Source: Acidimicrobiia bacterium (GTDB lineage Bacteria > Actinomycetota > Acidimicrobiia > IMCC26256 > Chersky-534). From it: DNA of 40,806 nucleotides. How positions within the stretch are numbered: position 1 is the stretch's first letter; every line of letters starts with the position of its first letter. The position numbers were made by a program, and so were the translations under genes. The stretch is from contig JADGOM010000026.1 in assembly GCA_017882925.1 (NCBI GenBank), positions 1 through 40,806 on the forward strand, written 5' to 3'. This document shows, piece by piece, positions 12,210 through 18,401 of this stretch. The notes under the pieces were generated by a model, which saw only the letters and a list, made by a program, of their open reading frames with translations, was not told where the DNA came from and did no database searches.

Positions 12210-13634
12210 TCAACCGCCGGGGTCGGCGTTGCGCCGGGCGGCGTCGCGCTGCTCGGCCCAGCCCTCGGTGTTGCGCGCGGGCACGCCCTTGGCCAGCGCG
12301 CCCGCGGGGACGTCGGCGGTGACGACCGCGCCCGCGGCGATGTAGGCGCCCTCGCCCACCTCGACCGGTGCGACCAGCACCGAGTTGGAGCCGGTGCGCG
12401 CGTCGGCCCCGATCCGGGTGCGGTGCTTCTCGCGGCCGTCGTAGTTGGCGGTGATGGTGCCCGCGGCGATGTTGGCCCGCGCGCCGATCTCGGCGTCACC
12501 GACGTAGGCGAGGTGCGGCACCTTGGCCCCCTCGCCGATCTCCGCGTTCTTGGTCTCGACGAAGCCGCCCACGTGTGCGTCGTCACCGAGGCGCGTGCCC
12601 GCGCGCAGGTGGGCGAAGGGCCCGACCGTGCACCGGTCACCGATCTCGGAGTCGCGCGCGACCGTGTTCTGCACCACGCAGTCTTCGCCCACGATCGTGT
12701 CGACGAAGTGGCAGTCGGGCCCGACGACCGAGTGCGCGCCGACGACCGTGCGGCCCTCCAGGATCACCCCGGGCAGCAGGCGCACGTCGGGCTCGAGCTC
12801 CACCGCGGCGTCGATGTAGGTGTCGGCCGGGTTGGTCATGCTCACCCCGCTCCGCATCCACCGGGTGTTGATGCGCTCGCGCATCACGGCCTCGGCCTCC
12901 GCGAGCTGCGCGCGGTCGTTGACCCCCATCGCCTCGGTGGGGTCGTCGGCGATGACCGCGGTGACCGCGTGACCGGCGGCGCGCAGGACCCCGACCGCGT
13001 CGGTGAGGTAGTACTCGCCCTGCGCGTTCTCGGGGCTCAGCCGGCGCAGCGCGGGGGTGAGCAACCCGCGGCGGAAGCAGTAGATCGAGGTGTTGACCTC
13101 GTGGATCCCGAGCTCCTCGGGCGAGGCGTCGAGCTGCTCGACGATGGCGGCGACGCGGTCGAGCTTGTCGCGCAGGATGCGGCCGTAGCCGTCGGGATCC
13201 TCGGCGATCGCGGTGAGGATCGTGGCCGCGGCGTCGGAGCTGCGGTGCTCGCGTGCGATCGCGGCGAGCGTCTCGGGCCGGAGCAGCGGCGTGTCACCCG
13301 GCACCACGAGGACGTCGTCCTCGTCGAAGTCGTCGGCGAAGGCGGTGAGGCCGGCGCTGGTGGCGTCACCGGTGCCGCGCTGCACGCGCTGCTCGACGAA
13401 CTCGACCGGCATCTCGGTGGCGAGCTGCTCCTGGAGGGTCTTGGTCACCCGCTCGGCGCCGTGGCCGACGACGACGACGATCCGCTGGAGCGGGAGCGCG
13501 GTGAGCGCGTCGATCACGTGCAGGAGGATCGGGCGGCCCGCGATCGGGTGCAGCACCTTCGGCGTGGACGACCGCATGCGGGTGCCTTCGCCTGCGGCGA
13601 GAACGACGGCGGAGAGCGGTCGGTACTGGCCCAT
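12210..13634 (-). CDS. glmU: Bifunctional GlmU (GlcNAc-1-P uridyltransferase / GlcN-1-P acetyltransferase)
   Basis: GlmU makes UDP-GlcNAc, the first sugar nucleotide for peptidoglycan. The 474-residue protein has the pyrophosphorylase domain (VVLAAGEGTRMRSSTPKVLH at 10-29, metal Asp114 in VPGDTP, NTSIYCF, GEYYLTDAV) and a left-handed beta-helix acetyltransferase domain (about 262-460). The acetyltransferase active-site His373 is in KVPHLAYVGDAEIG, followed by ANIAAGTITANYDG. The ATG at 13634 has GAGGAG just upstream. tRNA-Gln lies 42 bases upstream on the same strand, so the two may share a transcript. Confidence 0.97.
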   Translation of the reverse strand: MGQYRPLSAVVLAAGEGTRMRSSTPKVLHPIAGRPILLHVIDALTALPLQRIVVVVGHGAERVTKTLQEQLATEMPVEFVEQRVQRGTGDATSAGLTAFADDFDEDDVLVVPGDTPLLRPETLAAIAREHRSSDAAATILTAIAEDPDGYGRILRDKLDRVAAIVEQLDASPEELGIHEVNTSIYCFRRGLLTPALRRLSPENAQGEYYLTDAVGVLRAAGHAVTAVIADDPTEAMGVNDRAQLAEAEAVMRERINTRWMRSGVSMTNPADTYIDAAVELEPDVRLLPGVILEGRTVVGAHSVVGPDCHFVDTIVGEDCVVQNTVARDSEIGDRCTVGPFAHLRAGTRLGDDAHVGGFVETKNAEIGEGAKVPHLAYVGDAEIGARANIAAGTITANYDGREKHRTRIGADARTGSNSVLVAPVEVGEGAYIAAGAVVTADVPAGALAKGVPARNTEGWAEQRDAARRNADPGG

Positions 13635-13676
13635 TCGGCTCCTCGGTGCAGATCGTGCGGTCAGGTCCGCGGGAAG

Positions 13677-13747
13677 CTCGGGGGCGAGGTTTCGAACCTC
13701 GACTTGGGACTCCAAAGGACCCCGTGCTGCCGTTACACCACCCCCGA
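13677..13747 (-). tRNA. tRNA-Gln (anticodon TTG)
   Basis: It folds as a 71-base cloverleaf on the minus strand. The acceptor stem is TCGGGGG/CCCCCGA with discriminator G at 13677. The D stem is GTG/CAC, the anticodon loop CTTTGGA gives anticodon TTG (13713-13715), there is a 4-base variable loop, and the T arm is CGAGG-TTCGAAA-CCTCG. No CCA is encoded. The anticodon stem GGGTC/GTCCC has a T-T mismatch at 30-40. The U1-A72 start pair is the usual bacterial Gln identity feature. A TATCGT hexamer (13761-13766) 14 bases upstream is a plausible -10. Confidence 0.93.
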
Positions 13748-13760
13748 TCGGGTGGCCTCG

Positions 13761-13766
13761 ACGATA
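13761..13766 (-). promoter_or_regulatory. Probable tRNA-Gln -10 (TATCGT)
   Basis: TATCGT on the minus strand is followed by 14 bases before the mature tRNA 5' end, a good distance for a short leader. The -35 is not clear. Confidence 0.4.
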
Positions 13767-13842
13767 GCCCCGCGCACCACCGCCGCCGGGCCCCGCCAGG
13801 TTGCGAATCCGGGACCGGTTCCCTGCGTCCCGGGACGTGGAA

Positions 13843-13872
13843 TCGACGTCGCGGCCGGGCAGCGGCTAATTT
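13843..13872 (+). promoter_or_regulatory. Promoter for bS22 gene (TCGACG-18-TAATTT)
   Basis: TCGACG at 13843-13848 and TAATTT at 13867-13872, with 18 bases between them, resemble a housekeeping-sigma promoter. The -10 ends 9 bases before the bS22 ATG, so the mRNA would have almost no leader. It lies in the divergent gap between tRNA-Gln and bS22. Confidence 0.5.
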
Positions 13873-13881
13873 CCGCCGCAT

Positions 13882-13983
13882 ATGGGCTCACTGATCAAGA
13901 AGCGCCGCAAGCGCATGCGCAAGAAGAAGCACAAGAAGCTCCTGAAGAAGACGCGCTGGCAGCGTCGTCAACAGGGCAAGTAG
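13882..13983 (+). CDS. Small ribosomal subunit protein bS22 (AURKAIP1/COX24-like)
   Basis: This is a 33-residue, extremely basic protein beginning MGSLIKKRRKRMRKKKHKK. It matches the short AURKAIP1/COX24-domain protein identified as bS22 in mycobacterial 30S subunits (consensus start MGSVIKKRRKRM, as I recall it). It binds near the decoding region of the small subunit in those structures. The gene is monocistronic on the plus strand amid minus-strand genes, with its own promoter and a strong hairpin 20 bases after the stop. It is easily missed because of its size. Confidence 0.88.
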   Translation: MGSLIKKRRKRMRKKKHKKLLKKTRWQRRQQGK

Positions 13984-14003
13984 AGCCCCAACGGTTCTGC
14001 GGC

Positions 14004-14024
14004 GGCCGCCCCTCTGGGGCGGCC
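14004..14024. terminator. Bidirectional hairpin terminator between bS22 and ispE
   Basis: A perfect 9-bp GC stem (GGCCGCCCC / GGGGCGGCC) with a TCT loop sits between the convergent stops of bS22 (13983) and ispE (14065). There is no T-tract, as is usual for high-GC actinobacteria. Confidence 0.75.
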
Positions 14025-14064
14025 TCGTCGCGTCCGGGCGGGGTCGTGACCGGACCGAGCCCGA

Positions 14065-14970
14065 TCAGGCGGGTTCCACGCCGCGGGCGACCGTGGTCCC
14101 GACGTGGGCGACCAGCCCGAGCTCCTGCGTGACCCGGGCCCGGGCGGCCTCCGCCTCGCCCGCGTCCTCGAACCACGCCCAGAGCGAGGAGCCGCTCCCG
14201 GCGAGCAGGAACAGCCGGCCCGCGACCCGCTCGACGTCGGCGCGGACGGCGTCGAGCCGGGGCTCGACCTCGGCGGCCGCCGGCTCGAGGTCGTTGGCGA
14301 GGTGCGGCACGAGATGGGCGACCGCCGGCGGCGCGGGCAGCGTGCGGTTCGAGGTTGGGCCGCCGAGCCGGTCCCAGGCGCCGTAGACGCTCGGCGTGGC
14401 GATCCGGAACGGAGGGACCACGGTGACGACGGTGACCGGCCCGTCGAGCTCCACCGGGTCGAGGCGCTCGCCCCGCCCCCGCATCCACGCCGCGCCGCCC
14501 TCGACGCAGAACGGCACGTCGGAGCCGAGCTCCGCGGCCACGGCGAGGAGATCGGCCGGGCCGACGGGGGCCGCGCCGGTGGCCGCTTCGTCCAGCAGCG
14601 ACCGGAGCGCGACGAGGGCGGCGGCCGCGTCGGCCGAGCCGCCGCCGAGCCCGCCGCCCGCGGGGATGTCCTTGTGCAGCCCGATGCGCACGTCGAGGTG
14701 GACGCCGGCGCGGTCGAACAGCGCGCGTGCCGCACGCGCGACGAGGTTGGTGTCGTCGGCGGGCACGAACGCGGTGGACCCGGTGACGCTCACGGTGACA
14801 CGGGTGCCGGGCCCGGCCGACACCACGTCGAGCGTGTCGTGCGGCACCGACACCGAGACCGTGAGCGCTTCGAGCTCGTGAAAGCCGTCCGGCCGGGTTC
14901 CCAACACGCGCAGCGTGAGCGTGAGCTTGGCGTTGGCGCGCACGCGCACCGGCTCGGGGTGATGCGTCAT
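14065..14970 (-). CDS. ispE: 4-diphosphocytidyl-2-C-methyl-D-erythritol kinase
   Basis: IspE phosphorylates CDP-methylerythritol in the non-mevalonate isoprenoid pathway. The 301-residue GHMP kinase has the substrate Lys motif RANAKLTLTLRV (about 11-22), the ATP-binding glycine loop PAGGGLGGGSADAAAAL (about 103-119), the catalytic Asp in GSDVPFCVEGGAAW (about 148-161), and the C-terminal GSGSSLWAWF. The ATG at 14970 overlaps the rsmA stop as ATGA (14967-14970), so it is translationally coupled to rsmA. rsmA-ispE adjacency is conserved in mycobacteria. Confidence 0.95.
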   Translation of the reverse strand: MTHHPEPVRVRANAKLTLTLRVLGTRPDGFHELEALTVSVSVPHDTLDVVSAGPGTRVTVSVTGSTAFVPADDTNLVARAARALFDRAGVHLDVRIGLHKDIPAGGGLGGGSADAAAALVALRSLLDEAATGAAPVGPADLLAVAAELGSDVPFCVEGGAAWMRGRGERLDPVELDGPVTVVTVVPPFRIATPSVYGAWDRLGGPTSNRTLPAPPAVAHLVPHLANDLEPAAAEVEPRLDAVRADVERVAGRLFLLAGSGSSLWAWFEDAGEAEAARARVTQELGLVAHVGTTVARGVEPA

Positions 14971-15800
14971 GGGGCCTCGACCCTCGCGAGCGCGGCCCAC
15001 TCGTCGAGGCCGAGGGTCTCGGCGCGCGCCCGCGGGTCGATCCCGGCCGCGGTCAACGTGTCGGCCGCGCCGTCGCCCAGCACCGCCTTGAGCGCCTGCC
15101 GCAACGTCTTGCGGCGTTGGGCGAAGCCGGCCCGCACGAGCACGAACATCCGGTCGACGGACGGCACGTCCACCGACGGGGCCGACCGCCGTTCGAGCGC
15201 GACCAGCGCGCTCTCGACCTTGGGCGCGGGCATGAACACCGTCGGGGGGACCGTGCCGACGACCTTCGCGGTCGCGTAGTACGCCACCTTCACGCTCATC
15301 GCTCCGTACGCCTCGCTGTTGACCGCCGCGGCCATCCGCTCACCGACCTCACGCTGCACCATCACGAGCATCCGCGTCACCGTCGGCGCGTGCTCGAGCA
15401 GGCGTACGACGACCGGGGTGGCGACGTTGTAGGGCAGGTTGGACACCGCGCGCCACGACGGGGCGTCGGCGAGGAGCGCGCCGAGGTCGATCTCGAGCGC
15501 ATCGCCCTGGGTGATGTCGACCATCGGATCGTCGCCGACCACGGCCCGCAGCACGGGGACGAGGTGGCGGTCGAGCTCGAGCGCCCGCACGTGCACGCCG
15601 GTCTCGCGCAGCGCGAGCGTCAGCGAGCCGATCCCGGGCCCGATCTCCAGCACGTCGTCGCCGGGCTCCAGCCGGGCGAGGCGGACGATGCGCCGCGCGG
15701 TGTTGCCGTCGGCCAGGAAGTTCTGCCCCAGCGCGCGGCTCGGGCGCACGTCGTGCTCGCGCAGCAGGGCGTTGATGGACCCCGGCGTGAGCAGCGGCAT
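14967..15800 (-). CDS. rsmA: 16S rRNA dimethyladenosine transferase RsmA (KsgA)
   Basis: RsmA dimethylates the two adjacent adenines (A1518/A1519, E. coli numbering) in helix 45 of 16S rRNA late in 30S assembly. The 277-residue protein has LGQNFL (24-29), SAM motif I LEIGPGIGSLT (51-61), the acidic residue in ALELDRHL, motif IV NLPYNVATP (121-129) and the C-terminal GFAQRRKTLRQAL. The ATG at 15800 lies 6 bases after a TAGCGT hexamer and has no Shine-Dalgarno. It sits in the conserved tatD-rpfB-ksgA-ispE order. Confidence 0.97.
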   Translation of the reverse strand: MPLLTPGSINALLREHDVRPSRALGQNFLADGNTARRIVRLARLEPGDDVLEIGPGIGSLTLALRETGVHVRALELDRHLVPVLRAVVGDDPMVDITQGDALEIDLGALLADAPSWRAVSNLPYNVATPVVVRLLEHAPTVTRMLVMVQREVGERMAAAVNSEAYGAMSVKVAYYATAKVVGTVPPTVFMPAPKVESALVALERRSAPSVDVPSVDRMFVLVRAGFAQRRKTLRQALKAVLGDGAADTLTAAGIDPRARAETLGLDEWAALARVEAP

Positions 15801-15806
15801 CGGGCG

Positions 15807-15812
15807 ACGCTA
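15807..15812 (-). promoter_or_regulatory. Leaderless-type -10 (TAGCGT) for rsmA
   Basis: TAGCGT on the minus strand is followed by 6 bases (CGCCCG) and then the rsmA ATG, placing the transcription start at the start codon. It lies in the 75-base gap after the RpfB-like gene. Confidence 0.5.
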
Positions 15813-15875
15813 CCCCTCAGGTCCCGCGCCGGTGGCCGGTCGCGGCGCACCGCCGTCAACCCCGGATGCGGTTCC

Positions 15876-17402
15876 TCACCAGGTGAGCGTGACCGACGCG
15901 ACGCCCTGCGACCGGCTCGCGATCTTGTCGAACGTGTCGGGTGAGAGGTCGATGATGCGGCCCGCGGCGTATGGTCCGCGGTCGGCGACCACGCAGGTGG
16001 TGGACCGGCCGTTGGCCGTGTTGGTGACCGTGACCACGGTGCCCATGGCGATCGTCTTGTGCGCGCACGTCCCCGGGGCCGTGGCGTAGTAGGTGGCCTG
16101 GCCGCTCTCGGTGTGCCCGGTGCCCGACACCGCGGCGATGCTCGGCGCCCGGGTCGTGGCGGGCGCGGCGGCCACGACGCTGGCCCTGGTGCCGACCGCG
16201 ACGATCTTCGGCTTGGCCGCGAGGGTCACGGTGGTGCCGATCGGGGTCTCGGCAACGACCTGGCCGTCGCGGATCGTCTGCTGGTAGGTGACGGTCTCGG
16301 AGCCGTTGACGCCGTCCTGGAGCACCCGGTACTGGCCCTTGGCCAGCGTCGGGTCGAGCTTCTGCTGCGTGGAGTACGCGATCACGCGGGGCTCGCTGCG
16401 CTGGCCCGCGGCGACCCGGACCACGGTGACGGTACCGCCGACCGGCACCGGCTGATCGGCGGCCGGCGACACCTGGTCCTGCGCGCCGAGCACGATCCCG
16501 TTGTCGGAGAGGAGCTCACCGGTGGTGAGCGCGGTGGTGGCCATCGGCTGCGTACCGCCGTCGGCCACGACCGTGACCGGGCGGCTGCTGCGGAACACGA
16601 CCGGCGCGGTCGGGTCGAGGTTGGGCGTGCTCGCGGCGCCGATCGCGACCAGCGCGGGATCGACCTTCAACTCGGCCCGGAGGGCGGCGAGCGTCGTCGC
16701 GGTGGTCCACACGGCCTGCTGCTTGCCGTCGATGTCGAGCATGACCGGATGTGCGCGCTGCACCTCGATCAGCCCGCGCGCCGGGATCGACGCGTCGAGC
16801 GACGGTTGCACGCGGTCGAAGGGCCCGACCCAGATCTCGGCGTTGGCCAGCGCGTCGCCGACGGTGTCGGCGCTGCCGGTACGTATGCGCTGCCCGTCGA
16901 CGTTGATGTCGACCTCGTGGTGCGTGGGGAGCAGCAGCTTCCAGAGGATGGCCCCGACGATCAGCACGAGTCCGGCGATGATCGTGAGGCGGGTGCGGCG
17001 GCGCTTCGTGCGGGCCCGGCGCTCGGCGGCCCGGCGGCCGCGGCGGTCGGAGGCCCTCACTGCGGGGGCCGCACCGGCCCAGGTGGGGAGCTCGGGGAGC
17101 TCGACGAAGCCGACCAGCGCCGGCTCGACCCTCTCGACCGCCGACGTGCGCTCCTCGGGCTCGATCACGGGCGCGGGGGCGGTGGTGACGGCGCGGGCTT
17201 CCGGCGCGGCGGCGGCCACGACGTCGGCCGGCACGATGATCACGTCGAGGTCGGGCAGCTTGTGCAGGTCGGCCAGCGGCAGCCAGGCCTCCGGCACCGG
17301 CGCCTGTGCACGCGCCGGCGACGGCCGCACCGACCGCAGGGCGTAGTGCCGGGCCGCGACGGCGCGTCGACTCTTCGAGTCACGAAGCGCATGGCGCGCC
17401 AT
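15876..17402 (-). CDS. RpfB/YabE-like wall protein: DUF348 repeats, G5, C-terminal RlpA-like barrel
   Basis: This is a 508-residue, type II membrane-anchored cell-wall protein. Residues 1-138 are probably cytoplasmic, rich in Ala/Pro and ending in a strongly basic patch (RRAAERRARTKRRRTR). The membrane segment is about 139-157. Three ubiquitin-like DUF348 units (about 163-330) and a G5 domain (about 333-405) follow. A Thr/Ala linker leads to a double-psi beta-barrel at 432-508 (ESGQATYYA, Asp474 in VVADRGPYAAGRIIDLS). The DUF348/G5 architecture and locus match RpfB, but the lysozyme-like Rpf domain is replaced by an RlpA-type barrel, as 3D domains replace it in Bacillus YabE. Role inferred: peptidoglycan binding or cleavage. 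The ATG at 17402 is the first sensible start; no ribosome site is obvious. Confidence 0.83.
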   Translation of the reverse strand: MARHALRDSKSRRAVAARHYALRSVRPSPARAQAPVPEAWLPLADLHKLPDLDVIIVPADVVAAAAPEARAVTTAPAPVIEPEERTSAVERVEPALVGFVELPELPTWAGAAPAVRASDRRGRRAAERRARTKRRRTRLTIIAGLVLIVGAILWKLLLPTHHEVDINVDGQRIRTGSADTVGDALANAEIWVGPFDRVQPSLDASIPARGLIEVQRAHPVMLDIDGKQQAVWTTATTLAALRAELKVDPALVAIGAASTPNLDPTAPVVFRSSRPVTVVADGGTQPMATTALTTGELLSDNGIVLGAQDQVSPAADQPVPVGGTVTVVRVAAGQRSEPRVIAYSTQQKLDPTLAKGQYRVLQDGVNGSETVTYQQTIRDGQVVAETPIGTTVTLAAKPKIVAVGTRASVVAAAPATTRAPSIAAVSGTGHTESGQATYYATAPGTCAHKTIAMGTVVTVTNTANGRSTTCVVADRGPYAAGRIIDLSPDTFDKIASRSQGVASVTLTW

Positions 17403-17468
17403 CGGACGTTGTGCCGGCTCTGAGATCGGGTCCGCCTCCCGCTCAGGAGCGATGAGTTCCGCTCGCTG

Positions 17469-17490
17469 CCGGGCTCGAGACCGAACCCGG
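17469..17490 (-). other. Hairpin in 5' leader of the RpfB-like gene
   Basis: A 9-bp stem (one G-U pair) with a 4-base loop, CCGGGTTCG-GTCT-CGAGCCCGG on the minus strand, lies about 70 bases before the start codon. Further short stems (GAGCG/CGCTC) follow towards the gene. It could be a leader RNA element. Confidence 0.4.
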
Positions 17491-17500
17491 ATTGCCGCGG

Positions 17501-17530
17501 ACCGTAGCGACCCTTCGCGGTGCGTCGCAA
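17501..17530 (-). promoter_or_regulatory. Possible promoter of the RpfB-like gene (TTGCGA-18-TACGGT)
   Basis: On the minus strand TTGCGA (17530-17525) and TACGGT (17506-17501) are 18 bases apart. Transcription would begin about 90 bases before the ATG, giving a long structured leader in the 176-base gap after tatD. Confidence 0.4.
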
Positions 17531-17578
17531 CCTCGTGCCGCACGTGGCGCGGGGCGTACACGGTCTGACCAGCGACGA

Positions 17579-18358
17579 CTACGAAGAGTGAAGGCCGGTG
17601 AGGAGCGATTCCGTCGTGGCGCGCGTCGCGCGCGCGATGACGTCGACCGACTCGCCCATCGCCGCCGCGAGCGCGGCGCCCACGTCGGGGAGATACGCCG
17701 GGCGGTTCTCCCGCCCGCGGTGCGGGACCGGCGCGAGGTACGGCGTGTCGGTCTCGACGAGCACGCGGTCGAGCGGCGCGACCGCGGCCGCGCCGCGCAC
17801 GTCGGCCGCGTTCTTGAACGACACGATGCCGCTGAACGACAAGAACGCCCCCAGATCCAGGGCCATGCGGGCGATCTCCGCGTCGCCCGTGAAGCAGTGG
17901 AAGATCGTGCGCCGGGGCGCGCCCTCGGCGTTCAGAATCGCGAAGGTGTCGTCCCACGCGTCACGCGAGTGGATCACCAGGGGCAGATCGTGCTGGTGCG
18001 CGCGCCGGATCTGGGCCCGGAACGCGGCCTGCTGCACGTCGGCGGGCGAATGCCCGTAGTAGTAGTCGAGCCCACACTCGCCGACCGCGACGACACGCGG
18101 CTGTGCGAGCAGCTCCTCGAGTCCGTCGGCCTCGACGTCCCAGCGCGACGCGTCGTGCGGGTGCAGCCCGACCGCGGCCCACACCTCGGGCCGCCGCTGC
18201 GCAAGCTCGACCGCGGCGTGCGACGACTCGAGATCGGTCCCGACGCACACCAGCACGTCGACCCCCGCCGCGACCGCGCGGTCGACGACGACGTCGGCGT
18301 CCTCGTCCAACCCCGTGAGATGGCAGTGGCTGTCCGCCCACCGAGTCCGTGCGTTCAC
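17579..18358 (-). CDS. tatD: TatD family metal-dependent DNase
   Basis: TatD proteins are TIM-barrel metal-dependent hydrolases with 3'-5' exonuclease activity. All ligand motifs are present in 259 residues: DSHCHL (9-14), VGLHPHDA, GECGLDYYYG, PLVIHSRDA, HCFTG and VETDTPYLAP. The only possible start is the GTG at 18358, because an in-frame TAG lies two codons upstream. That GTG and the first codons lie inside one arm of a perfect 47-base palindrome (18346-18392), so the message could fold over its own start. tatD sits between metG and the RpfB-like gene, as in B. subtilis and mycobacteria. Confidence 0.95.
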   Translation of the reverse strand: MNARTRWADSHCHLTGLDEDADVVVDRAVAAGVDVLVCVGTDLESSHAAVELAQRRPEVWAAVGLHPHDASRWDVEADGLEELLAQPRVVAVGECGLDYYYGHSPADVQQAAFRAQIRRAHQHDLPLVIHSRDAWDDTFAILNAEGAPRRTIFHCFTGDAEIARMALDLGAFLSFSGIVSFKNAADVRGAAAVAPLDRVLVETDTPYLAPVPHRGRENRPAYLPDVGAALAAAMGESVDVIARATRATTESLLTGLHSS

Positions 18359-18392
18359 TGACTACCTATTAGGTAGTCAGTGAACGCACGGA
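18346..18392. repeat. Perfect palindrome with 23-bp arms covering the tatD start
   Basis: Arms 18346-18368 and 18370-18392 are exact reverse complements around a single central base (18369). The centre reads ACTACCTA-T-TAGGTAGT. The palindrome starts 10 bases after the metG stop (18402) and runs 13 bases into tatD. In the minus-strand transcript it forms a very stable hairpin that contains the tatD GTG and the only AGG upstream of it. Confidence 0.95.
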
Positions 18393-18401
18393 GGGTGCGG
18401 G

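Noticed and set aside
14104-17423. Plus-strand open frames opposite ispE, rsmA and the RpfB-like gene
   Set aside because: The products are biased shadows. The minus-strand proteins have complete catalytic motifs and conserved synteny.
17403-17578. c-di-AMP (ydaO/yuaA) riboswitch before the RpfB-like gene
   Set aside because: A GAGCGGGAGGCGGACCC stretch superficially resembles one ydaO block, but the following conserved blocks are missing before the start codon. It is kept only as an undefined structured leader.
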